Origin: Anaerolineaceae bacterium
GTDB lineage: Bacteria; Chloroflexota; Anaerolineae; Aggregatilineales; Phototrophicaceae
Direction: 5' to 3'
Length of the DNA stretch: 64,000 nucleotides
NCBI GenBank assembly: GCA_020634115.1
Contig: JACKCH010000019.1
Span: forward strand, 1-64,000
Under the pieces are notes generated by a model that made no database searches, was not told the origin of the DNA, and saw nothing but the letters and a program-made list of their open reading frames with translations. Made by a program: the position numbers and the translations under genes. Shown here piece by piece: positions 1-7,742 of this stretch. Position 1 is the stretch's first letter; the number at the start of each line of letters is the position of its first letter.

Positions 1-71
1 AAGGCCAGCGCTGTCGCGTAGCCAATGCCGCTGGACGCGCCAGTAATGAGTGCGACTTGTTTCGGTTCCAT
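1..71 (-). CDS. Short-chain dehydrogenase, N-terminal fragment (cut by window edge)
   Basis: Read on the minus strand from an ATG at 71, the frame gives about 23 residues beginning MEPKQVALITGASSGIGYA and then leaves the window. The TGxxxGIG signature is the NAD(P)-binding turn of a classical short-chain dehydrogenase/reductase. It is a separate gene from the SDR at 185-1036, which lies upstream on the same strand. Substrate cannot be judged from the fragment. The family call rests on this single motif, which is highly characteristic. Confidence 0.75.
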   Translation of the reverse strand, partial: MEPKQVALITGASSGIGYATALA

Positions 72-184
72 ACCCTGTATTGTACCCGCTCCAACCCGAT
101 ACGGTAAGGTGGCGCGTTGCGGAATCAAAAAGACGGCGCTCGTAAATCCACCGTCTCCGTATAGATTTGTCCGTTTGCAGAGGA

Positions 185-1036
185 TTAAGGTACGGCTGGC
201 GGAATGACTTCGATCTGAAGGGGCACAGTATTATGCTTGCCGGTCAGCCGGAGCAGCCCTTCGCCCAGTGCGCCGCGCACGACCCGCGGGAAATCCAGCA
301 CTTGGACTTCAATCCCTGTTTTGCCGTCGGTGGCTGCTGAGGCCAGCCACAGGGCTTTCTCTGCCGGGACTTCCGGTGGGTTGCCCCACATACGCCGGAT
401 GGTTCGGAGCGGGTTGAGTTTAGCCTCATATCCCTGAATGGCGGCGACCTGCTGGGTCATATCGGTTTCGACCAGACCGGGGTTAAAGGCGAAGATACCG
501 ACACCTGAATCGGCGTATTCTTGTGCCAGCGCCAGTGTGAAGCTGCGTACCCAGATTTTGCTGGGCGCGTAGGCGTTCTGGTATTTCACCGGCCCTTTGT
601 CGCCCCGCCCCAACAGATTGATGAGCTTGCCGCTGCCTTGCGCGACAAAATGGCGGACAGCGATCACCGAGCCATAGTACGTACCGTAGATGTTGGTGTC
701 CAGCACCTGCTCGTAGGATTCAATAGACAGGTCGGCGGTGGGGCCGTATGGGCCGGAAAGCCCGGCATTATTCACCCAGATATCCAGTGAGCCGAAGGTG
801 TCCAGTGTGAAATCCCGCAGTTTTTTAACCGAGTCCAGGTCGCCCACGTCACAGGCAATCCCGGCGACTTTCGCGCCTTGCTGCTTGAGCGTGTTGACGG
901 CCCGCTCAACCGATTTTTCCGAACGGGAGGTGATGATGACCGCTGCGCCTTCCGCTGCGTAGCGTTCGGCGATGCCCAGCCCTAAACCGCGACTGCTGCC
1001 AGTGATGACCGCCACTTTGTTATCCAGGATACCCAT
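185..1036 (-). CDS. SDR family oxidoreductase with atypical active site
   Basis: A 283-residue classical short-chain dehydrogenase. The cofactor turn TGSSRGLGLG is near residue 12, the NNAG motif near residue 88, and the catalytic YxxxK (YAPSK) near residue 160. The serine normally found 13 residues before that tyrosine is not there: the stretch reads NLLGRGD, with glycine at the expected position. It may therefore work differently from a standard SDR or rely on another residue. The C-terminal 80 residues extend past the usual 250-residue fold. It follows the membrane-protein gene at 1060-2118 by about 23 bases on the same strand, so the two are probably co-transcribed. Substrate unknown. Confidence 0.85.
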   Translation of the reverse strand: MGILDNKVAVITGSSRGLGLGIAERYAAEGAAVIITSRSEKSVERAVNTLKQQGAKVAGIACDVGDLDSVKKLRDFTLDTFGSLDIWVNNAGLSGPYGPTADLSIESYEQVLDTNIYGTYYGSVIAVRHFVAQGSGKLINLLGRGDKGPVKYQNAYAPSKIWVRSFTLALAQEYADSGVGIFAFNPGLVETDMTQQVAAIQGYEAKLNPLRTIRRMWGNPPEVPAEKALWLASAATDGKTGIEVQVLDFPRVVRGALGEGLLRLTGKHNTVPLQIEVIPPAVP

Positions 1037-1059
1037 AATTCGCCCTCTCTCCTGATCCT

Positions 1060-2118
1060 CTAGGCTGCTGCTTCGGCAGCGACCTGCTTGCCACGAAAAC
1101 GGTCTGCAACCCAGATGCCCGCACCGATGAGCAGCGCCAGCACCACCACCGCCAGATAGTCAATCATCGGAATGGCCGCCAGCTGCCAGAGTTTGCCCTG
1201 CCAGGTCGGTTGGGTGTAGATGACAGTTGCCCCGATGATGTAGGCGGCCAGGAAAGCCCCCTTCATCCAGCGGGACAGGCGTAAACCGTGCATCTGGGTG
1301 ATGACGAAAATACCGGCAAACCCGAAAAAGAACATCGGCCACATATTGTTTCCCTGGACGATGGCGACAATCGTGCCGTGTGCCAGGACGATGACTTCCT
1401 GGATAAACATCCAAAATTTGTTGACGTGAATGCGCGTCAGGAACAGGCTGCCTTGCAGCAGCAGCAGGAAGGTATAGAAGAAGCCGACCAGATGACCGTT
1501 GGTGTTCTCCATGGGGTGATACCAGAAGGTATAGATGATCGCCCAGGCGAAAAAGTAACCGTGATATTTGCGGGCTACGTGCAGGATGCGCTTACTCAAG
1601 GGCATCTTTTTGCCGAAGATCAGGCCGCGCCGGTTGTTTTCCATCAGCAGAATCCAGACCAGCATCACAATCACCGACCCTTGCGACGTGTAGATCGAAA
1701 CATCCTGCGCCAGCCCATCATACCAGATGTGCGTCTGGACGAAGTGCAGGACGATGAACAGCGCGTTGACCCCTAATGCCAGGACATTGACCTTATGCAG
1801 GCCGGTGGTGTACGTTTTCACGCGGGTCTGCGCGTACCAGATCAACCCCCACATCGAAAGCTGGTGTGCCAGATAGAAGCCCCACGCTGTGAGGTGCGAA
1901 ATCGCGCTGGGTTCAGCCAATTTCCAGTAGTACCAGGATGGCCCCTGGTCAGGCAATTTGGGGAACGCCTCTAACCGTGCCCCGGCGGCCCAGATGATCC
2001 CGGTGAAAACCAGACTAAAGAGGATGCCTCCCCATAAAATCCACTTGTTAGTCAGCTTGCCTTGTGGTTTGGACTCGCGTCCGATGCGTGGCCGTTCGTT
2101 GTACGTCGTGGTCGTCAC
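1060..2118 (-). CDS. Polytopic membrane protein of unknown function
   Basis: A 352-residue protein with roughly nine or ten hydrophobic segments, the first at about residues 26-45 and the last at about 320-342, so an integral cytoplasmic-membrane protein. Several histidines lie in or next to membrane segments (HLTAW, LAHQL, VLHFVQTHIW, YHGYFF, FWYHP, LAHGT). Such a pattern is seen in haem-binding or metal-binding membrane proteins, but no family signature is recognised and a redox role is only a guess. The N-terminal 25 residues are polar and the C-terminus ends in an alanine-rich tail. A good sigma70-type promoter lies just upstream at 2159-2187, and the SDR gene follows immediately downstream. 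Confidence 0.75.
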   Translation of the reverse strand: MTTTTYNERPRIGRESKPQGKLTNKWILWGGILFSLVFTGIIWAAGARLEAFPKLPDQGPSWYYWKLAEPSAISHLTAWGFYLAHQLSMWGLIWYAQTRVKTYTTGLHKVNVLALGVNALFIVLHFVQTHIWYDGLAQDVSIYTSQGSVIVMLVWILLMENNRRGLIFGKKMPLSKRILHVARKYHGYFFAWAIIYTFWYHPMENTNGHLVGFFYTFLLLLQGSLFLTRIHVNKFWMFIQEVIVLAHGTIVAIVQGNNMWPMFFFGFAGIFVITQMHGLRLSRWMKGAFLAAYIIGATVIYTQPTWQGKLWQLAAIPMIDYLAVVVLALLIGAGIWVADRFRGKQVAAEAAA

Positions 2119-2158
2119 GGCGGTTCTCCAGGGCTGTTTGCGTATGGTATCTACACTG

Positions 2159-2187
2159 AGTATAATTTGTATAGATTAATTAGTCAA
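2159..2187 (-). promoter_or_regulatory. Predicted sigma70-type promoter for the membrane-protein gene
   Basis: On the minus strand TTGACT (2187-2182) and TATACT (2164-2159) are separated by exactly 17 bases. Expected transcription start is near 2152, about 34 bases before the ATG at 2118. Confidence 0.6.
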
Positions 2188-2251
2188 TATCTATTCATTA
2201 TCTGCTTATCTGGGGAAATTTCCGGCTCTGGATGGGTCGGGACGGGGCGCA

Positions 2252-2286
2252 AAATAAAAGGCGCTTGCAATAGCGCAGCGCCTTTT
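2252..2286 (-). terminator. Intrinsic terminator after the mutase gene
   Basis: Perfect 10-base arms, AAAAGGCGCT (2256-2265) and AGCGCCTTTT (2277-2286), with an 11-base loop. On the minus strand the hairpin is followed by a T-rich run. It lies 27 bases past the mutase stop at 2313 and ends that unit before the promoter at 2187. Confidence 0.75.
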
Positions 2287-2312
2287 GGCATGGGTAGTTA
2301 TTACGGGATTAG

Positions 2313-3995
2313 CTACACAAACGCGGGTTCCTGATACAGCCCGAATACCTCGCGCATCACATCTGTGATTTCGCTAAGGGTGGCGTAGGCTTTAGCGGCT
2401 TTGATGATGTATGGCATGGTGTTTTCAGTGCCGGCGCACGCCTGCCGCAGCGCATTAAGCGTTTGTTCCACCTTTTCGTTATCGCGTTCCAGTCGCAGCT
2501 TTGCCAACCGCGCAGCCTGCCGTTCATAGCCGTTCGGATCCATCTGCAAAATCGGTATTTGGGGCAGGTCGTCATTGGCGTACTTGTTCACCCCGACGAT
2601 GTAGCGATCATTGGTGTCCACTTCGCGCTGGTGACGGTAGCTGGCGTCGGCGATTTCCTGTTGGAAGAACCCAGCGTTGATAGCCGGAATCACGCCGCCC
2701 AGGTCGTCAATCCGCCGGAAGTAATCATAGGTCGCGTCTTCCATTTGTTTCGTGAGCGCCTCGACAAAGTAACTGCCGCCGAGCGGGTCAATCGTGTTGG
2801 TGACGCCGCTTTCTTCCGCGATGACTTGCTGCGTCCGTAGCGCCAGCGTGACCGCATGTTCACTGGGCAGCGCCAGGGCTTCATCCATGCTGTTGGTGTG
2901 GAGGGACTGCGCCCCGCCCAGTACAGCGGCTAAAGCCTGTACTGCCACCCGGATCAGGTTGATCTCCGGCTGCTGTGCCGTCAGGCTGACTCCGGCTGTC
3001 TGGGTGTGGAAGCGGCACAGCCACGAGCGCGGATTCTTCGCGCCGAACGTCTCTTTCATTTCCCTCGCCCAGATGCGACGGGCGGCTCGCATTTTGGCGA
3101 TTTCCTCAAAAAAGTCATTATGGACGTTGAAGAAGAAACTCAGGCGCGGCGCGAAATCGTCCACATCCAGCCCGCGCGCGACACCCCAACGGACGTATTC
3201 CAGACCGTCCGCCAACGTGAAGGCCAGTTCCTGGACGGCGGTGCTGCCCGCCTCGCGGATGTGGTAGCCGCTAATGCTGATGGTGTTCCATTCCGGCATA
3301 TGGTTCGTACCGAACTCAATGGTATCGGTGACGAGCCGCATCGAAGGTTCGGGCGGGAAGATAAATTCTTTTTGCGCGATGTACTCTTTCAGAATGTCGT
3401 TCTGGAGCGTACCGCGCAGCTTCGCCATCGGCACGCCCTGCTTTTCGGCGGCGGCGATGTAAAACGCCCAGATGATCGGGGCGGGGGAATTAATGGTCAT
3501 ACTGGTGGAGACATCACCCAGGGGGATGCCGTCAAACAGGATTTCCATATCCTGGAGCGAACTCACGGCCACACCGCATTTGCCGAACTCGCCCAGTGCT
3601 TCCGGCGCGTCGGTATCATAGCCCATCAGCGTCGCCAGGTCGAACGCCACCGACAGTCCCATGTTGCCCTGTTCCAGCAGGTACTTGTAACGGGCGTTGG
3701 TTTCTTCCGCCGTGCCGAAACCGGCGAACATGCGCATCGTCCACAACCGGCCACGATGCCCGGTGGCATGAACGCCGCGCGTGAACGGGTATTCACCCGG
3801 CAGGCCGATGTCGGCCAGTGGATCCAGGTCGGCCACGTCCAGCGGTGTATACAGCCGTTTGATTGGCACGCTGGATTGAGTCATGAAGGTGTCCCGGCGT
3901 TCCGGCATTTTGTCCAGCGTCTTTTTCAGCGTTTCCGCTTCCCACGCCTCCAGCGCCTCTTGATACTGATCTACCTGCGTTTTATCAAAGGTCAT
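2313..3995 (-). CDS. Acyl-CoA mutase large subunit (methylmalonyl-CoA mutase family), atypical
   Basis: A 560-residue catalytic TIM-barrel subunit of the B12-dependent acyl-CoA mutase family, of the split type with no cobalamin-binding domain fused at the C-terminus. Clear family blocks include GEYPFTRGV, WTMRMFAGF, STSMTINSPAP, ISGYHIREAG, SFFFNVHNDF and SLHTNSMDEAL. The substrate-contacting tyrosine that follows TM in methylmalonyl-CoA mutases is replaced by histidine (ATGHRGR, H80), while the arginine of PSMRL is kept. The paralogue at 15491-17161 has the ordinary TMYRGR. The acyl-CoA substrate of this copy may therefore differ. ATG at 3995 is preferred over the upstream TTG at 4013 because GGAG lies eight bases before it. 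A minus-strand TATAAT at 4036-4031 could be its -10 box. Confidence 0.88.
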   Translation of the reverse strand: MTFDKTQVDQYQEALEAWEAETLKKTLDKMPERRDTFMTQSSVPIKRLYTPLDVADLDPLADIGLPGEYPFTRGVHATGHRGRLWTMRMFAGFGTAEETNARYKYLLEQGNMGLSVAFDLATLMGYDTDAPEALGEFGKCGVAVSSLQDMEILFDGIPLGDVSTSMTINSPAPIIWAFYIAAAEKQGVPMAKLRGTLQNDILKEYIAQKEFIFPPEPSMRLVTDTIEFGTNHMPEWNTISISGYHIREAGSTAVQELAFTLADGLEYVRWGVARGLDVDDFAPRLSFFFNVHNDFFEEIAKMRAARRIWAREMKETFGAKNPRSWLCRFHTQTAGVSLTAQQPEINLIRVAVQALAAVLGGAQSLHTNSMDEALALPSEHAVTLALRTQQVIAEESGVTNTIDPLGGSYFVEALTKQMEDATYDYFRRIDDLGGVIPAINAGFFQQEIADASYRHQREVDTNDRYIVGVNKYANDDLPQIPILQMDPNGYERQAARLAKLRLERDNEKVEQTLNALRQACAGTENTMPYIIKAAKAYATLSEITDVMREVFGLYQEPAFV

Positions 3996-4103
3996 CACAT
4001 CATCTCCGGTCAACCTGGTTTTTGTGTTCGATTATAGCACCCTCAGTCCTGGATTAGAGAGTCCAGTTAAGGATGGGCGAATTTGCACCGGGTTATATAG
4101 TTT

Positions 4104-4118
4104 CTTAACATGGTTAAG
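4104..4118. promoter_or_regulatory. Inverted repeat, candidate operator upstream of the CHAD gene
   Basis: CTTAAC-ATG-GTTAAG is a perfect inverted repeat with six-base arms and a three-base centre. It lies 15 bases upstream of the -35 box of the predicted promoter at 4134-4162, between the divergent mutase and CHAD genes. It could bind a dimeric regulator of either gene. Confidence 0.35.
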
Positions 4119-4133
4119 GATTCCCTACGGTTT

Positions 4134-4162
4134 TTAACGGAAACATAAAGTTTTATTATAAT
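4134..4162 (+). promoter_or_regulatory. Predicted promoter of the CHAD-domain gene
   Basis: TTAACG (4134-4139) and a consensus TATAAT (4157-4162) are spaced by 17 bases. The transcript would start near 4169, about 30 bases before the ATG at 4199. Confidence 0.55.
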
Positions 4163-4198
4163 GACCGTTATCATTCTCCACAGCAATGAGGTTTGGGT

Positions 4199-5167
4199 AT
4201 GAAAGACGATCACACCGAACGGATTGCGGCGCTGCAAAGTCTTCAGCAGCCCGTCGCCCCCGATGATTCGATGGCAGAAGCTGGGCGCAAAGTGCTGCTC
4301 GGCGAGTTGATTGTGATGTTGCAACGCGAGGCTGGCAGCCGCACCGGCGAAGATATTGAGGATGTGCATATCATGCGGGTGTCTACCCGCCGGATGCGGA
4401 GCGCGTTTCGCGTGCTGAGGCCGTATTTTAAAGTGAAGGCCGTCCAGCCCTTCATGCGTGACTTGCGCCAGACCGCAGCGGCATTGGGTGCGGTGCGCGA
4501 CCTGGATGTGCTGATTCTGGATTTACAGCGTTTCCAGGCCACATTAGACGCTGATGGGCAGAGCGCGATGGGGGAAATTATCGCGCAGTTGGACGAACGT
4601 CGGGACGCAGCCCGCAGCAACCTGAATGCCCTGCTGAATAGTAAGGCCTACCGGCGGTTCTTGAAAAGATTCTCCGGTTTTGTGACCCAGCCGGGCGAGG
4701 GAGCGGTGGCGCTGCGTCAGAATACGCCCCGGCCTTATCAGGTGCGACACGTTTTGCCACTGTTGATTGCTGAACGCTTGGCGTCGGTCCGGGCTTACGA
4801 CCCACTGCTGGCAGGCGAACCCGACGTGGAAACCCTGCACGCCCTGCGGATTGAGTTTAAGCGGCTGCGCTATACCGTCTCGCTGTTTAACAGCGTATTG
4901 GGGAAGTCCATCGCGGAATTCATCACCGAACTCAAGGTGATCCAGGATCATCTGGGGCGGCTGAACGACATCGCCACTGCCCGCCACCGCCTGGATATGC
5001 TACTGGATGAGCTTGATGGCGTGAATATGGGCATGTTAAATGCCTATCTGGACTCGCTTGAAGCCGAAGCGCCCGCGCTGGTGGCCGGTTTCCCGGAAGT
5101 GTGGACGCGGTTCAACTCGCGTAAGGTGCAGGAACGGCTGTCGTCCGCCCTGTTGGCGCTGCATTGA
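4199..5167 (+). CDS. CHAD domain-containing protein
   Basis: A 322-residue, mainly helical protein rich in histidine and arginine. The first half carries VHIMRVSTRRMRSAFRVL and the second half LHALRIEFKRLRYTVSLF, the paired H-x3-R-x3-R/K-R-x2-R helices that define CHAD domains. CHAD proteins bind inorganic polyphosphate in families that have been studied. No polyphosphate kinase or CYTH triphosphatase is adjacent; a CYTH gene lies 13 kb away. ATG at 4199 is chosen over the TTG at 4193 because the AATGAGG ribosome site is seven bases from the ATG. It converges on the glycosyltransferase gene, with stops two bases apart. Confidence 0.9.
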   Translation: MKDDHTERIAALQSLQQPVAPDDSMAEAGRKVLLGELIVMLQREAGSRTGEDIEDVHIMRVSTRRMRSAFRVLRPYFKVKAVQPFMRDLRQTAAALGAVRDLDVLILDLQRFQATLDADGQSAMGEIIAQLDERRDAARSNLNALLNSKAYRRFLKRFSGFVTQPGEGAVALRQNTPRPYQVRHVLPLLIAERLASVRAYDPLLAGEPDVETLHALRIEFKRLRYTVSLFNSVLGKSIAEFITELKVIQDHLGRLNDIATARHRLDMLLDELDGVNMGMLNAYLDSLEAEAPALVAGFPEVWTRFNSRKVQERLSSALLALH

Positions 5168-5169
5168 GG

Positions 5170-7698
5170 TTACTGCGGCGCTTCCGGTAAGAGCAGGATG
5201 CGTTCATTCAGCGTAAACCCATCGCCTGCTGGTTGGCCGTCAATGGTCACTGGTAGGCGTTCCTCAGTTTGCAGGTCGTAAAAACCGATCACCAGCCGGT
5301 ATGTTGAATAACTGATCGCCTCATACGGATTGATGACCAGATCATCCGGCAGGCGCAGCTTGCGCTCATCAATCACGAACTCCCCTGGCTCCCAGACCAG
5401 CGTGGAATAGTAGCGCCCATCGTCTGTATTCGTCACCGGGCCGTCCCAGGCGGCAATCACGTTATCTTCCCGGTCACGCAGGTGAATGTAGACCATGTAA
5501 TCTTTGTCGGCGGGCGCGAGCGATTCCCAGTACAGTTGCAAAAAGATTGGACGCCCCGGCCAGAAGGTATCTCCGCCGATGCCATGCCCTCGGAAGCGGA
5601 TCATATCGCCAAAGACCACCGGCACAGCCGGGTCATGCAGCGATTCTTTCGGGTCTACGAAGCGGTTTTCAACGTGCAGTTCAAAGACTTCATAGCGGAA
5701 AATGCCATCATCGCGTGACCACGCCTGCCGCACCGGGCTGGTCTTGAACCCGGTATTGGCTAACCCCAACGCCCCCACGATCTGATTCTCCTGCAAGGGA
5801 ATGGTTTCATACGCGCCGGTGGTTTCCGGCGTGCCGTAGACGAAGAAATCTACGCCTTCCAATTCGTTCAGGTGGGTTGGGGCGGTATGGATGCGAATAT
5901 CGTCGCCGGGGAAGAAGAACGGCAGCCGGTCTATGCCCGGGGCGACGACGTGCAGAATCGCGCCAGGGTGGTCGTCTTTGTAAATCTGCAAGCCTTCCAC
6001 GACCGCCAGCAGCGCCTCGTTGCCCGAACGGTACTTCGCCATATCATCCGGCAATTTATCCGTCCACAGCCAGTCCGAACCGGCGTTCGGGTCACTGAGC
6101 GGGGCGATGATACCCGGCACGCTCAACGCCACCAGCGCCGCGCCGAACAGCACACGCGGGACAAGCCGCCAACGGGCGACTCGCTCTCTGGTGAAGGTGT
6201 GCGCCAGCAGCGCCGCCGTCGGCAGAATCAGCAGCGGCACGATGGGGAACGACAGGCGGTAGTGGTAGCTGTAGGAGTAAAACCAGGTGACGAAATAGGG
6301 TAACGCCAGCAGCAGCGCCCAGATGATCTTGCCGGTGAGCGTGCGGGCAACCGGTGTAGCGTATCGCTGAAGAACACGCCATAGCGTCACGCCCAGGAGA
6401 ACTGCTCCGGCGGCCAGCGCCAACCATTCCGGGGGTTGCATCCGGTTTTCGACCACGCTCAGGCTACCCGAATTGAGGATGCTCGGCAGCACCCCGGCCA
6501 GAATCAGCGTCAGGCCCAGCAGTGCGGTGGTGATCCTTTTGCGGAAATTCGCGGGATGCGAACGCGCCAGCGCCATATAGGCGAACAGCAGCCCGATGAT
6601 GAGCGCCAGCAGCGGCCAGCCGAACTCGACTCCACTGCGGGCGGCCTGTGTGAGCCAGTAGCCGGGCGGGAGATCAATGGCATTGTGTCCATTGAGGATG
6701 TTACGAATATACCAGACCGCGCCCAATGGAATCGAGGCGAGTCCGGCCCACACAGTGACCTGAAAACGTGGCAGCCACGCCCGCCAATCGAAACGCAAGC
6801 GCACGAGTTCCAGCGTAACCAGTAGCGCCACACCCCAGATGAACGCGCCCATCGTCGGCTTTGTCCACATGCCGATCCCCAGCACAACGCCCGCGATCAG
6901 CGCATAGCGGCGGCGGTACGATTTGCCCGTCCATGCCATCAGGAACAAAGCGGCGCTCAGGGTGAAAAGAAACGTCAGTGGGATTTCCAGGTCGCCAAAG
7001 CGTGACCATTCGCCCACATGGGGGTACAGCGCCCAGATCGCCGCCAGGAACAGCCCGGTGCGCCGGTTGACCAGCCGTTTGCCCAGGACATACGCCGCGA
7101 GGATACTGCCCAGGTGTAAAAAGGGCAGGGCAGCGCGAGCCGCGTGGTCGCTGATGCCGCCGACAGCCAACTGTGCATAGGTGAATTGCAGCGGCAGAAA
7201 CTGCGGATAGTAGCCGATGCTATTTGGGATGTGTCCCAGCGTGGTATATAAACGCCCTTCGTAACCGTAGACCCACAGGGCATCATAGGCGGTGAACGGC
7301 CAGTAGGCCACGACCACCCACCGGATGACCAGGGCGATAGCGATCAGTACAAGCAGCAGTTTTTCATCGCGTCCCCACCGGGAAAACTCCTGTTCCGGTT
7401 CAGTGGTGGGGGGATTGTCTTTCTTGCGCCATGCCAGCGCCGCGCCGATAGCTGCGAGTATGGCGGTTCCAATCAGAATCAGGTCAAAGCCCAGCAGCGG
7501 CGTTTCCAGGCTGCCCAACACGAACATCCCGGCGGTGAGGATGGCCGGGCCGAGTGCGAAGGCCAGCGCCAGTACCAGGGCGCGATTGCGCCAGTCCCAG
7601 CGGGGCAAAACGACCAGCGCCCAGGGAATCCCCAGGCCAAAATAAATCCAGAGGAACGCCGGTACTGAAGCTAAAGTTGCAGTCATCCAATCGGGCAT
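5170..7698 (-). CDS. GT39-type membrane glycosyltransferase with C-terminal sandwich domain
   Basis: An 842-residue integral membrane protein resembling the PMT/ArnT (GT39/GT83) fold. Hydrophobic segments run through roughly residues 10-530, and an early periplasmic loop holds the aromatic/acidic stretch WPFTAYDALWVYGYEGR. From about residue 530 it becomes a soluble region ending in a beta-rich module (about 680-840), a layout common in Chloroflexota. These enzymes move a sugar from a polyprenyl-phosphate donor to a protein, lipid or glycan on the outer face; the substrate here is unknown. It is the last gene of the carboxylase-glycosyltransferase run, 44 bases after the gene at 7743-9116. 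Confidence 0.75.
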   Translation of the reverse strand: MPDWMTATLASVPAFLWIYFGLGIPWALVVLPRWDWRNRALVLALAFALGPAILTAGMFVLGSLETPLLGFDLILIGTAILAAIGAALAWRKKDNPPTTEPEQEFSRWGRDEKLLLVLIAIALVIRWVVVAYWPFTAYDALWVYGYEGRLYTTLGHIPNSIGYYPQFLPLQFTYAQLAVGGISDHAARAALPFLHLGSILAAYVLGKRLVNRRTGLFLAAIWALYPHVGEWSRFGDLEIPLTFLFTLSAALFLMAWTGKSYRRRYALIAGVVLGIGMWTKPTMGAFIWGVALLVTLELVRLRFDWRAWLPRFQVTVWAGLASIPLGAVWYIRNILNGHNAIDLPPGYWLTQAARSGVEFGWPLLALIIGLLFAYMALARSHPANFRKRITTALLGLTLILAGVLPSILNSGSLSVVENRMQPPEWLALAAGAVLLGVTLWRVLQRYATPVARTLTGKIIWALLLALPYFVTWFYSYSYHYRLSFPIVPLLILPTAALLAHTFTRERVARWRLVPRVLFGAALVALSVPGIIAPLSDPNAGSDWLWTDKLPDDMAKYRSGNEALLAVVEGLQIYKDDHPGAILHVVAPGIDRLPFFFPGDDIRIHTAPTHLNELEGVDFFVYGTPETTGAYETIPLQENQIVGALGLANTGFKTSPVRQAWSRDDGIFRYEVFELHVENRFVDPKESLHDPAVPVVFGDMIRFRGHGIGGDTFWPGRPIFLQLYWESLAPADKDYMVYIHLRDREDNVIAAWDGPVTNTDDGRYYSTLVWEPGEFVIDERKLRLPDDLVINPYEAISYSTYRLVIGFYDLQTEERLPVTIDGQPAGDGFTLNERILLLPEAPQ

Positions 7699-7742
7699 AA
7701 CAAGTCTGTTCGTCTCAGGTGGCGTGGGCGGTAAACCCCGGC

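Noticed and set aside
3006..4037. A 343-residue plus-strand open frame
   Set aside because: Shadow of the mutase gene on the other strand, with no recognisable domain and no ribosome site.
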